Shown: positions 1 through 9,800 of the stretch, piece after piece
How the letters are laid out: each line of letters starts with the position of its first letter
Position numbering within the stretch: position 1 is the stretch's first letter
NCBI GenBank assembly: GCA_963662175.1
Contig: OY759224.1
Coordinates: 31,133,489 to 31,197,488, forward strand
DNA length: 64,000 nucleotides
Reading direction: 5' to 3'
Origin: Aradus depressus
Taxonomy: Eukaryota > Arthropoda > Insecta > Hemiptera > Aradidae
Notes under the pieces: generated by a model
Seen by the model: only the letters and a program-made list of their open reading frames with translations
What the model was told of the DNA's origin: nothing
Databases searched by the model: none
Made by a program: the position numbers and the translations under genes

Positions 1-1377
1 TAAGAGGACTGGGAGTATGACGGGTAAGCAAGTTTTAAGGAAGAGGAGCGGGATGTCGTCAGGGCCAAGGGCATTAGAGCTACTATTAAGGATGATCCTT
101 AGGAGAGTTTCAGGGTAAATATATGAAAAGAAAAAATTATTTGAATCGAAGGGCTGGGGAGATGTAATCTCAGCTGGAGACGCTAGTGGAAGAATAGGAC
201 GGGAGACAAAAAAGGAATTAAGTGTGTCGGGAGAGAAGATTGAAGGAGAAGGAGGGTTTTTGGGGGAACCTAACGAGAGCTTCCGAAGAGCTGCCCATCT
301 TGACTTGGCGTTAGGTGCCTCCGCTATCAGATTCAGAAGGAACTTTGACTTAGCCGCCCTGATCAGCGACTGGGCACGATTCCTCAGGACTTTGAAGGAA
401 GAGTAGTCGACGTCCAACTTGGATCGGTAGAACCTCCTTCGGACAGAGTCCCGTTCCTTCATGATTTCCCTGATCTCTGGGGTTATCCATGGGGCCGGGG
501 GTCGTCTGAGCTGCCTCATCTTCAGAGGAGCGTGCTTGTCGAGCAGCTTCAGGAGGATCTGGTTGAAAGTATTCACCTTCTCGTCGATTGAGGCCAGATC
601 AAAGATAGCTTGCCAGTCCGCTGCGTCAAGGTCCTCTTGGAGCGTCTCGAAGGTTAAGGACTTCAGGTTTCGGAGGAGTAAAGATCTAGGAGTAAGGTGA
701 GGAGATGGTATGTCGTAGGAGATTTGGATAAGGTCGTGAGCAGAAAGGAAGGGAACTGGCTGTTGGGCGGAGGAACTAATCTTCTGTTGGGAGTCAGCCA
801 GGTGGAGATCCAACCAGGAGTGAGAAGTAGGGGTATGATGAGTCGGGGCGTAGGGAACTATGAAAAGGTTTAAAGAATAGCAGAGGTCCAGGAGATACTT
901 GGAGTTGGGAACTGCAGGAGACAGGAGGTCGGAGTTGAAGTCACCGGAGATCAGGATGCAACTATAGAGGGGAATAAGACGGAGGAGAGTAGACTCAAAG
1001 GTGGGGTCAAAAGGGACTTTAGGAGGTCGGTAAACTACTCCATAAAGAAGTTTGGTGGAATCGATATGTATTTCAAGGAAGAGGAATTCAACTTGGGAAG
1101 AAGAAGGCGGGGATGATGAGGAGTCAAGACGACGGCACTTGAGGCTGTGATGGACAAAAATAGCAACCCCGCCGCCAGGTCTGTCTAGCCGGTCGTTTCT
1201 GAATAGATGGTGGTCAGGAAGAGAGACGGAGGAGGAGGGGATCCAGGGTTTGAGCCAGCTCTCAGAAATGCCGATGATATGGAAGCTATTTGAGTGGAGG
1301 AAATCGGAGAACTCATCGTGATGGGCTGGCAGGGACTGGGCATTAACATGGCAACATTGAAGGGTATTATATGTCAT
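1..1377 (-). CDS. CR1-like LINE ORF2, endonuclease and start of reverse transcriptase (runs off left edge)
   Basis: Reading the minus strand from the ATG at 1377, the frame stays open for all 459 codons to the window edge. It starts CHVNAQSLPAHHDEF and ISESWL, then has the apurinic-endonuclease motif GDFN at residues 145-148 and a LSAHDLI segment. Near residue 438 it reaches SNALGPDDIP, the first block of a non-LTR reverse transcriptase. This is the nicking and priming enzyme of a LINE; the rest of the polymerase lies outside the window. It sits downstream of the PHD-finger ORF1 at 1767-2708 on the same strand, the usual two-ORF layout. The true start is uncertain because the frame is also open upstream of this ATG. 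No stop or frameshift was seen, so the copy may be young. CR1-like assignment rests on the ORF1 type. Confidence 0.88.
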   Translation of the reverse strand, partial: MTYNTLQCCHVNAQSLPAHHDEFSDFLHSNSFHIIGISESWLKPWIPSSSVSLPDHHLFRNDRLDRPGGGVAIFVHHSLKCRRLDSSSSPPSSSQVEFLFLEIHIDSTKLLYGVVYRPPKVPFDPTFESTLLRLIPLYSCILISGDFNSDLLSPAVPNSKYLLDLCYSLNLFIVPYAPTHHTPTSHSWLDLHLADSQQKISSSAQQPVPFLSAHDLIQISYDIPSPHLTPRSLLLRNLKSLTFETLQEDLDAADWQAIFDLASIDEKVNTFNQILLKLLDKHAPLKMRQLRRPPAPWITPEIREIMKERDSVRRRFYRSKLDVDYSSFKVLRNRAQSLIRAAKSKFLLNLIAEAPNAKSRWAALRKLSLGSPKNPPSPSIFSPDTLNSFFVSRPILPLASPAEITSPQPFDSNNFFFSYIYPETLLRIILNSSSNALGPDDIPLLFLKTCLPVILPVLL

Positions 1378-1766
1378 GAGAGGTGATGAGAAAGGACACA
1401 GACAAAGTAGAGGGAGGGGTGAGGAAGGGAGGTAAAGGAGAGAAATTAGGAGACAACAAAACATCAAGTAAAATTATATAAATATTTATGAATAGACCAA
1501 GGCTAGGCATCGACTTCCTCTTACATATGTGTAAAGAAAAGAAGGAAAAAAAAGAATAACAAAAAACAAAATTCAAAAAGGGCTTATAATAGAAAACTAA
1601 GAAATAATAACGGATGGAATGAATGTACGCTGAGAGGCTAAGACAGCCTGAGATATTATGAAGTGGAGGGGGGAGGGCGCGGTGGAGGAACGAGAGAGTG
1701 GGAGAGAGGGGAGGAGCCAGGTGGAGGGGGTCAGTTTGAAACGGGGAGCGAACGGAACAACAATAA
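1378..1766 (-). other. Spacer between LINE ORF1 and ORF2
   Basis: This 389-base stretch separates the two LINE reading frames on the minus strand. The part next to ORF2 is pyrimidine-rich on that strand. No separate gene was recognised, and the open frame upstream of the ORF2 ATG means part of it could encode an ORF2 N-terminus. Confidence 0.5.
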
Positions 1767-2708
1767 CTAAATAAATTGATTCAAATCGGGAGGCTTAGAG
1801 ATAATAACAACGGGCAGTCCTACATCCTTACGGACGAGGACCTTGCCTCCGTTCACCCAGACGAATTTCACCTTACCCTCCCTCTTCAACCGTCTAGCCT
1901 CGGCGTACATTTTTTTATTATGGAGAGTCAACGATTCATTTATATATATCATATGATTGTCATTGTCCGTCCAGCCGAGGTGCCGCGTCCCAAAGTCTCG
2001 CTTCACTTTCTTCAGGCGTATCACCTCATTCCGGACGGACTGGCGCACAAACCGCACTATGATGGCCGGTGGTTGCGGTGGGTCTTCAGTGGTCGGTCGG
2101 GTTCTTTGTCTGAATGCGTAGTCCAAGTCTTCTGGGGCCAGCCTGAGCCCTAGTCCGAGTCCGACGTTGGAGACCAAGCTCTCAGGTGATTCTCCTGGCC
2201 TTACCGGGATCCCCCTGATCTCCAGGATGTTCCTTCGGCTATCTTGGTCAACCTTATTAAGCCTGGCCTCGAGGTCTACCACTCTGGTGCTGAGCTCTAG
2301 GTTGGACCGCTCCAGAGTCCCACACCTCGCGTCTAGAGCGGCAAACTGCCCTTCTATGGAGCCGAGCCTCCGTTCCACTTCCACGATGGCCTCTCCATTT
2401 GCAGTCACCGTCCTTATCAAGTCCCTCTGTTCCTCCTGCATTTGTGTCACCCTGAGGAGCAGTTCTTTGAGGAGGGAATCTTCAGATCGGCCCTTCTGAG
2501 GAGTGGCAGGACGCTCGTCAACTGGTACTGCCCTCTTGGACGCCGCACACTGCGGGCAACTCCAAGATTTTTTTTGTGATTTCAAAAATTGGATGTCCGT
2601 GTCCTTGAGCCCCGAACATTGCCCATGAAAAATGTGGGAGCACCAATTGCACTCAATACCAGAGCCGTCGCGGGGCACGGTCATGTGACATTTTGAGCAT
2701 TTGCCCAT
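1767..2708 (-). CDS. LINE ORF1 protein with PHD zinc finger, coiled coil and FP-like C-terminus
   Basis: The 313-residue protein begins with a Cys4-His-Cys3 PHD-type finger: C4-x2-C7, C20-x2-C23, H28-x2-C31 and C51-x2-C54. Residues about 75-165 are rich in E, R, Q and L and look like a coiled coil, which would let the protein trimerise. The C-terminal half (RRNILEIRGIPV, then KMYAEARRLKREGK and FVWVNGGKVLVRK) resembles the RNA-binding and baculovirus FP-like end of LINE ORF1 proteins. PHD fingers are known in ORF1 of CR1-like elements, where the protein probably coats the RNA and acts as a chaperone. The frame is intact from ATG to stop, and ORF2 follows on the same strand. Confidence 0.9.
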   Translation of the reverse strand: MGKCSKCHMTVPRDGSGIECNWCSHIFHGQCSGLKDTDIQFLKSQKKSWSCPQCAASKRAVPVDERPATPQKGRSEDSLLKELLLRVTQMQEEQRDLIRTVTANGEAIVEVERRLGSIEGQFAALDARCGTLERSNLELSTRVVDLEARLNKVDQDSRRNILEIRGIPVRPGESPESLVSNVGLGLGLRLAPEDLDYAFRQRTRPTTEDPPQPPAIIVRFVRQSVRNEVIRLKKVKRDFGTRHLGWTDNDNHMIYINESLTLHNKKMYAEARRLKREGKVKFVWVNGGKVLVRKDVGLPVVIISKPPDLNQFI

Positions 2709-3116
2709 ATTTATAATTTGACAAAAAATAAAGTAACAAATAGTAATAATAAAATAAAATTAATAAAAATTTAAAAAATTATATAAAATATAAGAATTTA
2801 GATAGGAAAACAATTTAAGAGGAAATTAAAATAATTACTGTAAAAATTTTAAATAACAAAGAGTGACACTGATAATGATTAGGAAAAAAAAGAAAAAAAA
2901 AAGTTAAATAATACCAGATAGGCAACGAAAGAAATGAAGAGGATGTAGATTGAAGTAATAAATAATAAGATGATAGGTTCCAGAAAGGATTAGAAGTATA
3001 CGAAAACAATATATTTAAATAACTAAACACTGGACTGAGGAAGTAAAGTCTAAAGAGAATAAGAAGGCAGAGCGCACCAAAATACCTGTGTACACAGCGG
3101 GAGCTGGACTGATACT
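2709..3116 (-). other. Probable 5' UTR of the CR1-like LINE, very AT-rich
   Basis: This is the stretch upstream of ORF1 on the LINE strand. It is rich in A and T with no coding signal. The 5' boundary of the element is not visible; the short tandem duplication at 3117 may mark it. Confidence 0.35.
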
Positions 3117-3164
3117 GTCTAATTACACAAAAATGTATATTGTCTAATTACACAAAAATGTATA
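3117..3164. repeat. 24-bp sequence in two tandem copies
   Basis: The unit begins TGTCTAATTACACAAAAATG and is repeated once immediately. It lies at the presumed upstream border of the LINE and could be a target duplication or 5' repeat of the element. Confidence 0.8.
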
Positions 3165-3286
3165 CACAAAGTATATCAATTTCGACTTACGCCATCGTCA
3201 ACACAAAGTTCAAAAGTGACATTTAAGTTTGCTATAAATACTGGCGTTAACATTAGTTAGTTTGCTCGCTCAAACAATTCAAATTT

Positions 3287-3495
3287 TTTCTAGCTCTATC
3301 AATTTGCAGGTGTTGCAGAGAGTCAAGCTGTCTACCTTTTGCACTAAATTCCCGTGTCTTCATTAACTATGTGACCCATCTCGTTGATATGTTTAGCTAA
3401 TGTAGAGAAATGGGGAATAAAGTAGCTCCATCTTTGTGAAGAAGGTAGACAGCTTGACTCTCTGGAACAGCTGCAAATTAATAGAGCTAAGAAAA
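3287..3495. repeat. Inverted repeat with arms of about 55 bp
   Basis: The arms at 3287-3341 and 3441-3495 share, in opposite orientation, the core GAGAGTCAAGCTGTCTACCT. The loop is about 100 bases. No coding content. It may be a small foldback element. Confidence 0.75.
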
Positions 3496-3498
3496 ACA

Positions 3499-3655
3499 GT
3501 GCAGATGAATAGTAAAATATGTTTATATTCAATTTATATCAACTAAACATCTAAATAATGTAAATATTCATAACGATTAAAAATATAAGATTTTTATATT
3601 ATTCTCATATTCAAATGAATTTCTTCTAATTACACAATAGGTAGAGACTAAATCT
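3499..3655. repeat. Dispersed repeat, inverted partner of 6524-6681
   Basis: This AT-rich segment runs from GTGCAGAT to about TAGAGACTA. It matches the reverse complement of 6524-6681 over its whole length with moderate divergence. The two copies flank the last exon of the three-exon gene. Confidence 0.75.
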
Positions 3656-4169
3656 GTGGTCCTAGGGAATAAATTGGTAAGTCTAAATTCGAAATTATTC
3701 AGGGCAGCACTTTTTAACTTTTGCATTAATCGTGTAAATCCAGTTTTTGGAATAAATAAATTATGTTTACATCATCATCATCACAAATCATTCCCCATCA
3801 CTTACCTAATTATTGACCACACTAACCTAATTATTTACCATAATTTTTGAAATACTCGTGAATGATGTTTCTCCAAAGTCGATTTAACCGAAAACGCCCT
3901 CTTCACTTGGAATAGTCTGCTGTAGTGAATAAATGGTTAAATGCAGTTATCTCGTGAATGATTCCTCAAAGAAGTAGATTAAGTTGATTTAACCGAGAAC
4001 ATACACAATTTTACGAGATACCTACCAAGAAATCCACATCTTTATAATTTAAGCGCAGATGGCTTGGGAGATCATCACAGTACACTTAACTCATTTTGAC
4101 CATTTTACGACTTATTCCCTGTGACCATAGAAATATATATATATATATATTTTTTTAATACGTTATTCA
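3656..4169. other. No gene seen; diverged duplication of a 'CTCGTGAATGAT' block
   Basis: Around 3855-3895 and 3955-4000 a block with CTCGTGAATGAT, an AAAG stretch and GATTTAACCGA occurs twice about 100 bases apart. The rest is AT-rich intergenic sequence with an (AT)n run near 4133. Confidence 0.4.
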
Positions 4170-4275
4170 TTATGACTGATGCACAGGCTTTAACTACGAG
4201 GTCATATCGCCTACTGTCAGAGCGCTCTTTCGTCACTCAGGTGGACATGAGCCTGTCTCTACTATGAGAGTTCAC
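4170..4275 (-). mobile_element. SINE-A body fragment
   Basis: It contains the diagnostic body of the SINE-A family (GAGGTCATATCGCCTACT, GAGCGCTCTTTCGTCACT, GGACATGAGCC) in minus orientation. The tRNA-like head is missing. Confidence 0.8.
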
Positions 4276-4440
4276 TATATAATTTTTGCAACTTTGAGAA
4301 TGCGATACATTTCTTTATCTTCTGTTTCTCCCGTCTAGCCCTAATTAGGATGATAATTTTACAAACTACACAAATGCGGTCTATATTAAAGATGAGTGAT
4401 CATTCTAAAGAACTTTCAACATCCCCACCATCCCTGAACC

Positions 4441-4940
4441 TCAGTAAGAAGGGTACGGTACGACCCTAGGCAGTGCCCTTAGAAGGGTTTCCAACTGCTG
4501 TATCCTTGCCACTGTGGCATAGTTCAACTTCTTCAGATCCAGAAGTTCCCGGTTGAGGTCTGTCGTTAGCCGGGTTGTCGTTGCTAGGAAGCTGGCCAAC
4601 TCACACTGTAACATGGATAGTTGTCTCTCCAGAAGGTCCTCTCTACTCTTAGCCGGACCATCCTTCCCCATCCAGGGACAGTTGCCTGGTGATGACGGTA
4701 AGTTAGGACTTGGCTCTTCCTTCACCTTGCTTGGCTTCCCTTCATTGTTTACCTCTTCCGTTTCCACAGTCGAAGTCCTTTTTTCAAATGATTTTTCCGT
4801 TACAGGTTTCTCATCACTTGGTTTGTCAGTGACTGATGGGTCTTTTTTTTCGTTTTTTTCTGTATGTTTTGTTTTATTTTCATCGCATATTACGTCACTC
4901 TCTGGTACCTTAGGTGGTGGTTCAAACTTGGTTACGAGAC
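4441..4940 (-). CDS. Exon 3 (last coding exon) of a three-exon host gene, coiled-coil C-terminus
   Basis: On the minus strand a splice acceptor (a long T-run, then GTTTCAG) lies at 4941-4943. It is followed by 500 bases of open frame ending at TGA 4441-4443. The product starts LVTKFEPPPKVPESD, continues through a charged K/E/D/P-rich linker, and ends in a probable coiled coil (LLERQLSMLQCELASFL, TTDLNRELLDLKKLNYATV, QQLETLL), finishing VVPYPSY. The exon begins with two bases of a codon. This matches the single leftover base of exon 2 (11547-11338) and restores a Gly codon. The total coding length of 43+210+500 = 753 is divisible by three. Codon use is unlike that of the surrounding repeats. 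I do not recognise the family. An extra exon inside the 6.4-kb intron cannot be excluded. Confidence 0.65.
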
Positions 4941-4973
4941 CTGAAACAAAAAAAAAATATATATATATATATA

Positions 4974-5233
4974 TTTATCTGGGAGGTAAAATAAACTTAA
5001 GCACGCCGTCCTTCGGATGGGACGTTAAGCGATGGTCCCGAGCCTGTACGATGTCAGGTTCTCGTTAAAGACCCCTACCCTAGATGAATAAAAATTTAGG
5101 GTAGGCAAAATTTAGGACTCCCACAGTAGAGTCGGGCTCATGTCCACCAGAGTGACGAAAGAGCGCTCTGGTAGTATGCGATATGACCTCGTAGTTAAAG
5201 CCCGGGCATGAGTCATAAAACCTAACCTAACCT
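4974..5233 (+). mobile_element. SINE-A copy lacking its tRNA-like head, with (CCTAA)n tail
   Basis: It starts TTTATCTGGGAGGTAAAATA and carries the body in plus orientation. It ends CATAAAA followed by CCTAACCTAACCT. It is 5' truncated, as expected for a retroposed SINE, and lies inside intron 2 of the three-exon gene. Confidence 0.9.
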
Positions 5234-5360
5234 ATAAATACATGAAAGTTTTAATAAAGCGATACATCACACAATTATTACAAGAGTAGATCTTTTGTTA
5301 TTTTTATATTTAACATTATTGGGTTCTTCTAACCTACGCAGAAAGAATGGGCTACTCTAG

Positions 5361-5519
5361 TTACTATGACTCAAGCCCGGGCTTCAACTACAAGGTCATA
5401 TCGCCTGCTACCAGAGCGGTCTTTTGTCACTCTGGTGGACATGAGTCCGGCTCGACTATAGGAGTCCTATTTATTCACCTAGTTTAGTGGTCTTTAACGA
5501 GTAACCGACATCGTACAGG
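5361..5519 (-). mobile_element. SINE-A fragment (3' part)
   Basis: The 3' body is present in minus orientation from ACTCAAGCCCGGGC to the GTACAGG motif. The head is lost where the foldback at 5521 begins. Confidence 0.85.
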
Positions 5520-5520
5520 A

Positions 5521-5951
5521 GTAGTGTATAAAGGCCGGTTCTATCACAGGTGGTGGAGGTTGTGGAGGAGAAGTGAGGAGGTGGTGGTGGTGGTGGTGGA
5601 GGTGGAGGGACGTGGTGGTGGCAGGTGGAGGGATCTGTTACAACCTTTGACCCGCTCCCCAGCTCCGAATCATCCACCATCGTACATCCCCAGCTCAATA
5701 AGTTTCCGCTCTCCCTCTAAACCTCAATAAGTTTCCGCTCTCCCTCTAAACCCTACTTTAAATTTTCATCCCACCCCTCGCCTATGCCCCTAAATTTTTT
5801 TTATTTAGCCCACTAGCGCCCCCAAGCCCCTAGAAATCAAATTATTATTGATATTAAATCAATTAGGTGTCACAGATCCCACCACCTCCTCCTCCTCACT
5901 TCTCCTCCACAACCTCCACCACCTGTGATAGAACCGGCCTTTATACACTAC
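5521..5951. repeat. Foldback element with GGT/GGA-rich 70-bp arms
   Basis: The left arm (5521-5590) begins GTAGTGTATAAAGGCCGG and runs into GGTGGT and GGAGGA repeats. The right arm (5881-5951) is its reverse complement. About 290 bases lie between, including a doubled CAATAAGTTTCCGCTCTCCC stretch near 5695-5750. The interior is not obviously coding. Confidence 0.85.
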
Positions 5952-5954
5952 TTA

Positions 5955-6289
5955 CAGGCTTGAATTCGTAATTTTCTGTAAGAAATAGATTAAATTGACT
6001 GTGGCCTATATATGGTTTAATTAAAGCACACACGAAATCTGTTTTACCACTGTTGCTAGTAAGTTTTAGTGTATCGTACCATTTGACGAGATTTAAAACA
6101 TATTAGGGGGTTTTCGAACCTTCCCCGACTTGACTCATTTGATTGAAACTGACTCACCGAAACAAAACAGCAAAAATCTTCGAAAACGAAAAATGCTTAG
6201 CTTATCTTCAGAAAGACGCTGGGTACTCTTTTCTAACCGCAATGGACTTCCAGTGTCTACGCTTTAAGAAGCACTTTAAAAGAAAAATG
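5955..6289. other. No gene or clear repeat seen
   Basis: This is an intronic stretch of the three-exon gene. Frames on both strands are broken, and no family was recognised. Confidence 0.4.
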
Positions 6290-6480
6290 CTCAAGACTGG
6301 TTCAAAACCCGGGAGTTAGAATTATCTGGGAGTTAAAAGAAAAACCTTAGGGTAAAATCCATTAAATTTAGAACTTCTAGAGTAGAATCGGGATCATGTT
6401 CACCAGAGCGACGAACGAGCTCTCTGGTAGTAGGCGATATGACCTCGTAGTTAAAGCCCAGGCATGAGTCACAATAATTA
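6290..6480 (+). mobile_element. Diverged SINE-A copy with internal deletion
   Basis: A box-B-like GGTTCAAAACC is followed by a shortened body ending GCATGAGTCACAATAATTAA. The tail is of the AATAACTAA type rather than CCTAA. Confidence 0.75.
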
Positions 6481-6523
6481 ACAAACCTACGTATAAAAAA
6501 ACAAAAAACTACCTATATTTAGT

Positions 6524-6681
6524 CTACTTATTGTGTAATTTTTGGAAATTCATTTGAATAAATGAGAATAATATAAAAATCTTATCTTTTTAATAGTTAT
6601 GTACATTTACATTATTTCGATGGTAGACTATGTTTAGTCGATATAAATCAAATATAAACAATTCTAACTGGTTATCTGCAC
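6524..6681. repeat. Dispersed repeat, inverted partner of 3499-3655
   Basis: It is the reverse complement of the 3.5-kb copy, including the GTGTAATTTTTGG and AATGAGAATAATATAAAAAT segments. No coding content. Confidence 0.75.
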
Positions 6682-6861
6682 GAAATGTCAATTTAAAAAG
6701 AATTTTAAACAAGTTACAAATATGTAATAGTTGAAAATAAATACAGGGGAGTGTTCTTTATGTTGGATGATAACATATAACAGAATAACAAGACAACTGG
6801 TACCTGTTATTATTAGCAAATCACCGAGAAATGCGTTCAAGTAACATAGTGAAGTATTCCG

Positions 6862-7120
6862 TACGTCATAATGCTTATTGAGCTCAAGACTGCGGGTTCG
6901 AAACCCGGCCGAGGCCCTTAGTTTCGGATGGGACGTTAAGCGATGATCCCGAGCCTGTGCGATGTACTCGTTAAAGACCCCTAACCTTGGTGTATACAAA
7001 TTTAGGACTCCCACAGTAGAGTCGGGCTCATGTCCACTAGAGCTATGAAAGAGCTCTCTGGTAGTAGGCGACATGACCTCGTAGTTAAAGCCCAGGCATG
7101 AGTCATAATAACTAACTAAC
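6862..7120 (+). mobile_element. SINE-A copy with box B and (CTAA)n-type tail
   Basis: It has GAGCTCAAGA, the perfect box B GGGTTCGAAACCC, the body, and the ending GAGTCATAATAACTAACTAAC. The upstream half of the tRNA head is eroded. Confidence 0.88.
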
Positions 7121-7137
7121 ATACAATACATATATTT

Positions 7138-7345
7138 TACTTCCCCAGATGATATTATATGTTATACAAATTATACAATCGGTCATAAATTCGATGTTGA
7201 GATTTCAATGGGAAATTCAGGTTTTTCCGGTCCTGAAATTCGTAAAATGAGAAAAAATATGTCGGTGAATCACTGGCTATGTACTTCCACATCACAAATA
7301 ATCCATTATTATTTCTTTCGCCTTCCGAAGCCAATCGACAGTTTG
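7138..7345 (+). repeat. Repeat B fragment (start plus an end piece, rearranged)
   Basis: It carries the repeat B landmarks TACTTCCCCAG, ACAATCGGTCATAAATTCGA and then the reversed GGTGAATCAC and TGTACTTCC. This looks like two copies of opposite orientation joined together. Confidence 0.65.
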
Positions 7346-7372
7346 GCCTTAAAACACAATATATTATATTAG

Positions 7373-7480
7373 CCTAAGAGTACCTGAGGTGAAAGGGTCC
7401 CCTCCTCTGGTAAAACCAGGGGGGTGGAAGTCTATATTCTAGAGGAAGGGACCCTTTCAAGTATTCGGACATACTCTAAT
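7373..7480. repeat. Hairpin with 40-bp imperfect arms
   Basis: TGAAAGGGTCCC on the left and GGGACCCTTTCA on the right are embedded in longer matching flanks (7373-7412 and 7441-7480). It could fold into a stem-loop. Function unknown. Confidence 0.65.
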
Positions 7481-7527
7481 ACGTGAGGCGTCAATTTTGC
7501 CTACTCAAGTTTAGTTACCTAAAGGGG

Positions 7528-7935
7528 GAGGGGGGGGGGGGGGGGGCTTAGGGTTCCATCCGTAGTTCATAACGAGGCACTTATCAATTTAAAGCGCAAT
7601 CGGCAGAAGGGAAAGGGACATCAAAAGGGGGCTCAAAACTCAAAAACTCCAATAACTGCCGATATAATAAATGTATTGACTTGAAATTGCATATTTAAAG
7701 TCAAAACCCAATGAGGACATAACCTGTCAAATTTCAGCAATATCGGTTCAAAGGAGAGGGGAGATTCAGGGGAGGAGGCTCAATTCAAAAACCCTAATAA
7801 CTGCCAATGCAATGAATGCATCGACACACTTAGTGTAAGGATTTAGGAGCCCCTATGTATGTCAACTGTTGAATATTAGCGCAAACAGTTGACTGGTTTT
7901 GGAGAGGGAGCGAAAAGTTACCTAAGATAGGGGGG
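7528..7935 (+). repeat. Repeat B copy preceded by a poly-G tract
   Basis: A G-run near 7530-7549 precedes repeat B landmarks: AATCGGCAGAAGGGAAAGGG, AATAACTGCCGATATAATAA, a second AATAACTGCC block, and AACAGTTGACTGGTTTTGGA. Confidence 0.8.
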
Positions 7936-8149
7936 ATCTTTAAGAAATACCAGATACCATACAGACTCGAGACCATTGCTTAACGTTTCATCCGTAAACG
8001 TTAAACTTCTCACTGTACGTCTGGTAAGCTAGATTTATTTTATAATATTTATTAAGTTACTCTATACCCTCGTGGTTTAAGATAATCATTACCTGTAATT
8101 CATAGATTTTTTTTTTTTTTTTCAAATGGGCGCATATTTAAAAAATATA

Positions 8150-8566
8150 ATATTAGGTTTTTTGGTCAAGCAGCTTTTTATTTTTTACTCCCAATTTTTA
8201 TTTATAAAATTCTTTTATTACATCGTCAAACGTTTCGGGATCAATCTTCCCATCATCAATGACTTAAATATTCCTGTCATTTGCCTAACATGATCAAAAA
8301 CCCTTTATTTGGTAAAGGGTAATATTATTAAAAATTTGTGATAGAACACCTCGCATGGTTAGTAAACTAACCATCACAAATTTTTAATAATATTACCCTT
8401 TACCAAATAAAGGGTTTTTGATCATGTTAGGCAAATAACAGGAAGATTTAAGTCATTGATGATGGGAAGATTGATCCCGAAACGTTTGACGATGTAATGA
8501 AAGAATTTTATAAATAAAAATTGGGAGTAAAAAATAAAAAGCTGCTTGACCAAAAAACCTAATATC
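8150..8566. mobile_element. Near-perfect 417-bp palindrome (foldback element) with hammerhead-like motif in each arm
   Basis: The outer ends read ATATTAGGTTTTTTGGTCAA on the left and the reverse complement on the right, with arms of about 190 bases and a loop of about 30 (8343-8372). Each arm holds a 39-base motif (8225-8263 minus and 8452-8490 plus). It is laid out as GTCA, TTGATGA, T, GGG-loop-CCC, GAA, ACGT, T, TGAC. This matches a hammerhead with a palindromic stem III, except that the first core C is T. No protein is encoded. It may be an inverted pair of Penelope-like terminal repeats. Confidence 0.75.
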
Positions 8567-8985
8567 ACATATATGTTCCTTACACAATATTGAAAAAAAA
8601 AAATAATATATAAAAAATTTTGGTTTTGGAGAATTTTTGGATTTTAAGGGGTTGAAAATATGAAATTCCGGTGAAATTCAACATCAAATCTTTGATAGAT
8701 TTTCATTACTCCTTATAATTAAATTTGGCCAATTAAAAATGATGAGTTAAATAAAAGTTTTCGAAATAATGATAATTTACTAATTATATAATGAAGGGAG
8801 GAAGTTCATTGTGGGACTGTCTAAGAAGGAATTAAGTCAAACGTTGGAATCTTGTTAGGACAAAATTCAGGAGATAATATGATTTATGAAAAGACAAACT
8901 GAACTGTTCAGAACTTGGATTTGAATAGGATCCTAGTCAAAGAGCAGAGATGGATCTACAGTGTAGAGGGACTGTCAGAGGATCT
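8567..8985. other. No recognised gene; partly open plus frame near 8915
   Basis: 8585-8900 is AT-rich. From about 8915 a plus frame reads DLNRILVKEQRWIYSVEG before it runs into repeat B at 8990. No start context, splice site or family was recognised, so I do not call a gene. Confidence 0.3.
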
Positions 8986-9125
8986 TTTAGAAGCATATCT
9001 AAGCACTGAAATTGCGCCACGAAGAATCTCCGGCAATGTACTTCCCCAGAACGAATTAATTAATTATCTTGTCACTTCTTCTCAAAAATCAGTCGACTGT
9101 TTGCGCTAATATTCAATAGGGCTTC
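8986..9125 (-). repeat. Repeat B end fragment
   Basis: It has the reverse-orientation landmarks CCGGCAATGTACTTCCCCAG, AACGAATTAATTAATT and TCGACTGTTTGCGCTAATAT. Confidence 0.8.
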
Positions 9126-9695
9126 TAAATCCTCAAACTAAGTGTGCAATACATTCTGCTGTTTGCAAAAACTGAGCTGAGTCAGGCATATCTGTATAAA
9201 AAACTCAGTTAATGTTTTAATAATTATCAGTAACTTCTCACCTTGTATGTTCTTTATGAATATATTAATACTTTAAATAGATTTCAATTGAATTCAATGG
9301 ATTTTTTCGAGCCTTTTTGTAGACAACAGCTGTGAATATTTTTATCGAAAAAAAGTAGAAGTTTGTACGTTAAAACTCTGAAAAAAAGTCTCAAAAAAAG
9401 TGGTGTCCGATGGTAAACCGAAAAGGGATTCGCCCGGATTTTTACATTTGAAATCGAAAAATTCTATTGATTTGAATGGGGATTCCGTTTTTCGGTGATT
9501 ATTCCTCCGTGGTATGTTCGATTTCAGATTTTTTTAGTAGTAAGCCATCGTCACCGTGTCCACTACCATCGTGGCAAATTTCAATGTGATCGGTAAAGGG
9601 GTTTAGGAGGAATATGAGTACAACGAAATATATGAGTCGTCTAAGAAAGAGCTTCGTAAACTCAGCTCAACTAACTTGTGTATCGATAAATTAAT
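9126..9695. other. No gene seen
   Basis: This is intronic AT-rich sequence with several A-runs around 9345-9400. No open frame of note and no family recognised. Confidence 0.4.
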
Positions 9696-9800
9696 TACAT
9701 TGACAGTTATTAGGCTTTTTGAATTGAGCCCCCTCCCCAGGATTCCCCTTCCCTTCAGCCGATTTCTACTGAAATTTGAAAGGTTATGTTCTCTTTGGGC
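9696..9800 (-). repeat. Repeat B fragment
   Basis: GACAGTTATTAGGCTTTTTG, GAGCCCCCTCCCCAGGATTC and the CAGCCGATT motif mark the middle of repeat B in minus orientation. Confidence 0.7.

Noticed and set aside
224..700. Two plus frames in the LINE
   Set aside because: Shadows of ORF2, which runs on the minus strand with endonuclease and RT motifs.
6688..7131. 147-codon minus frame
   Set aside because: Its middle is the reverse translation of a SINE-A body seen in many copies. Not a gene.
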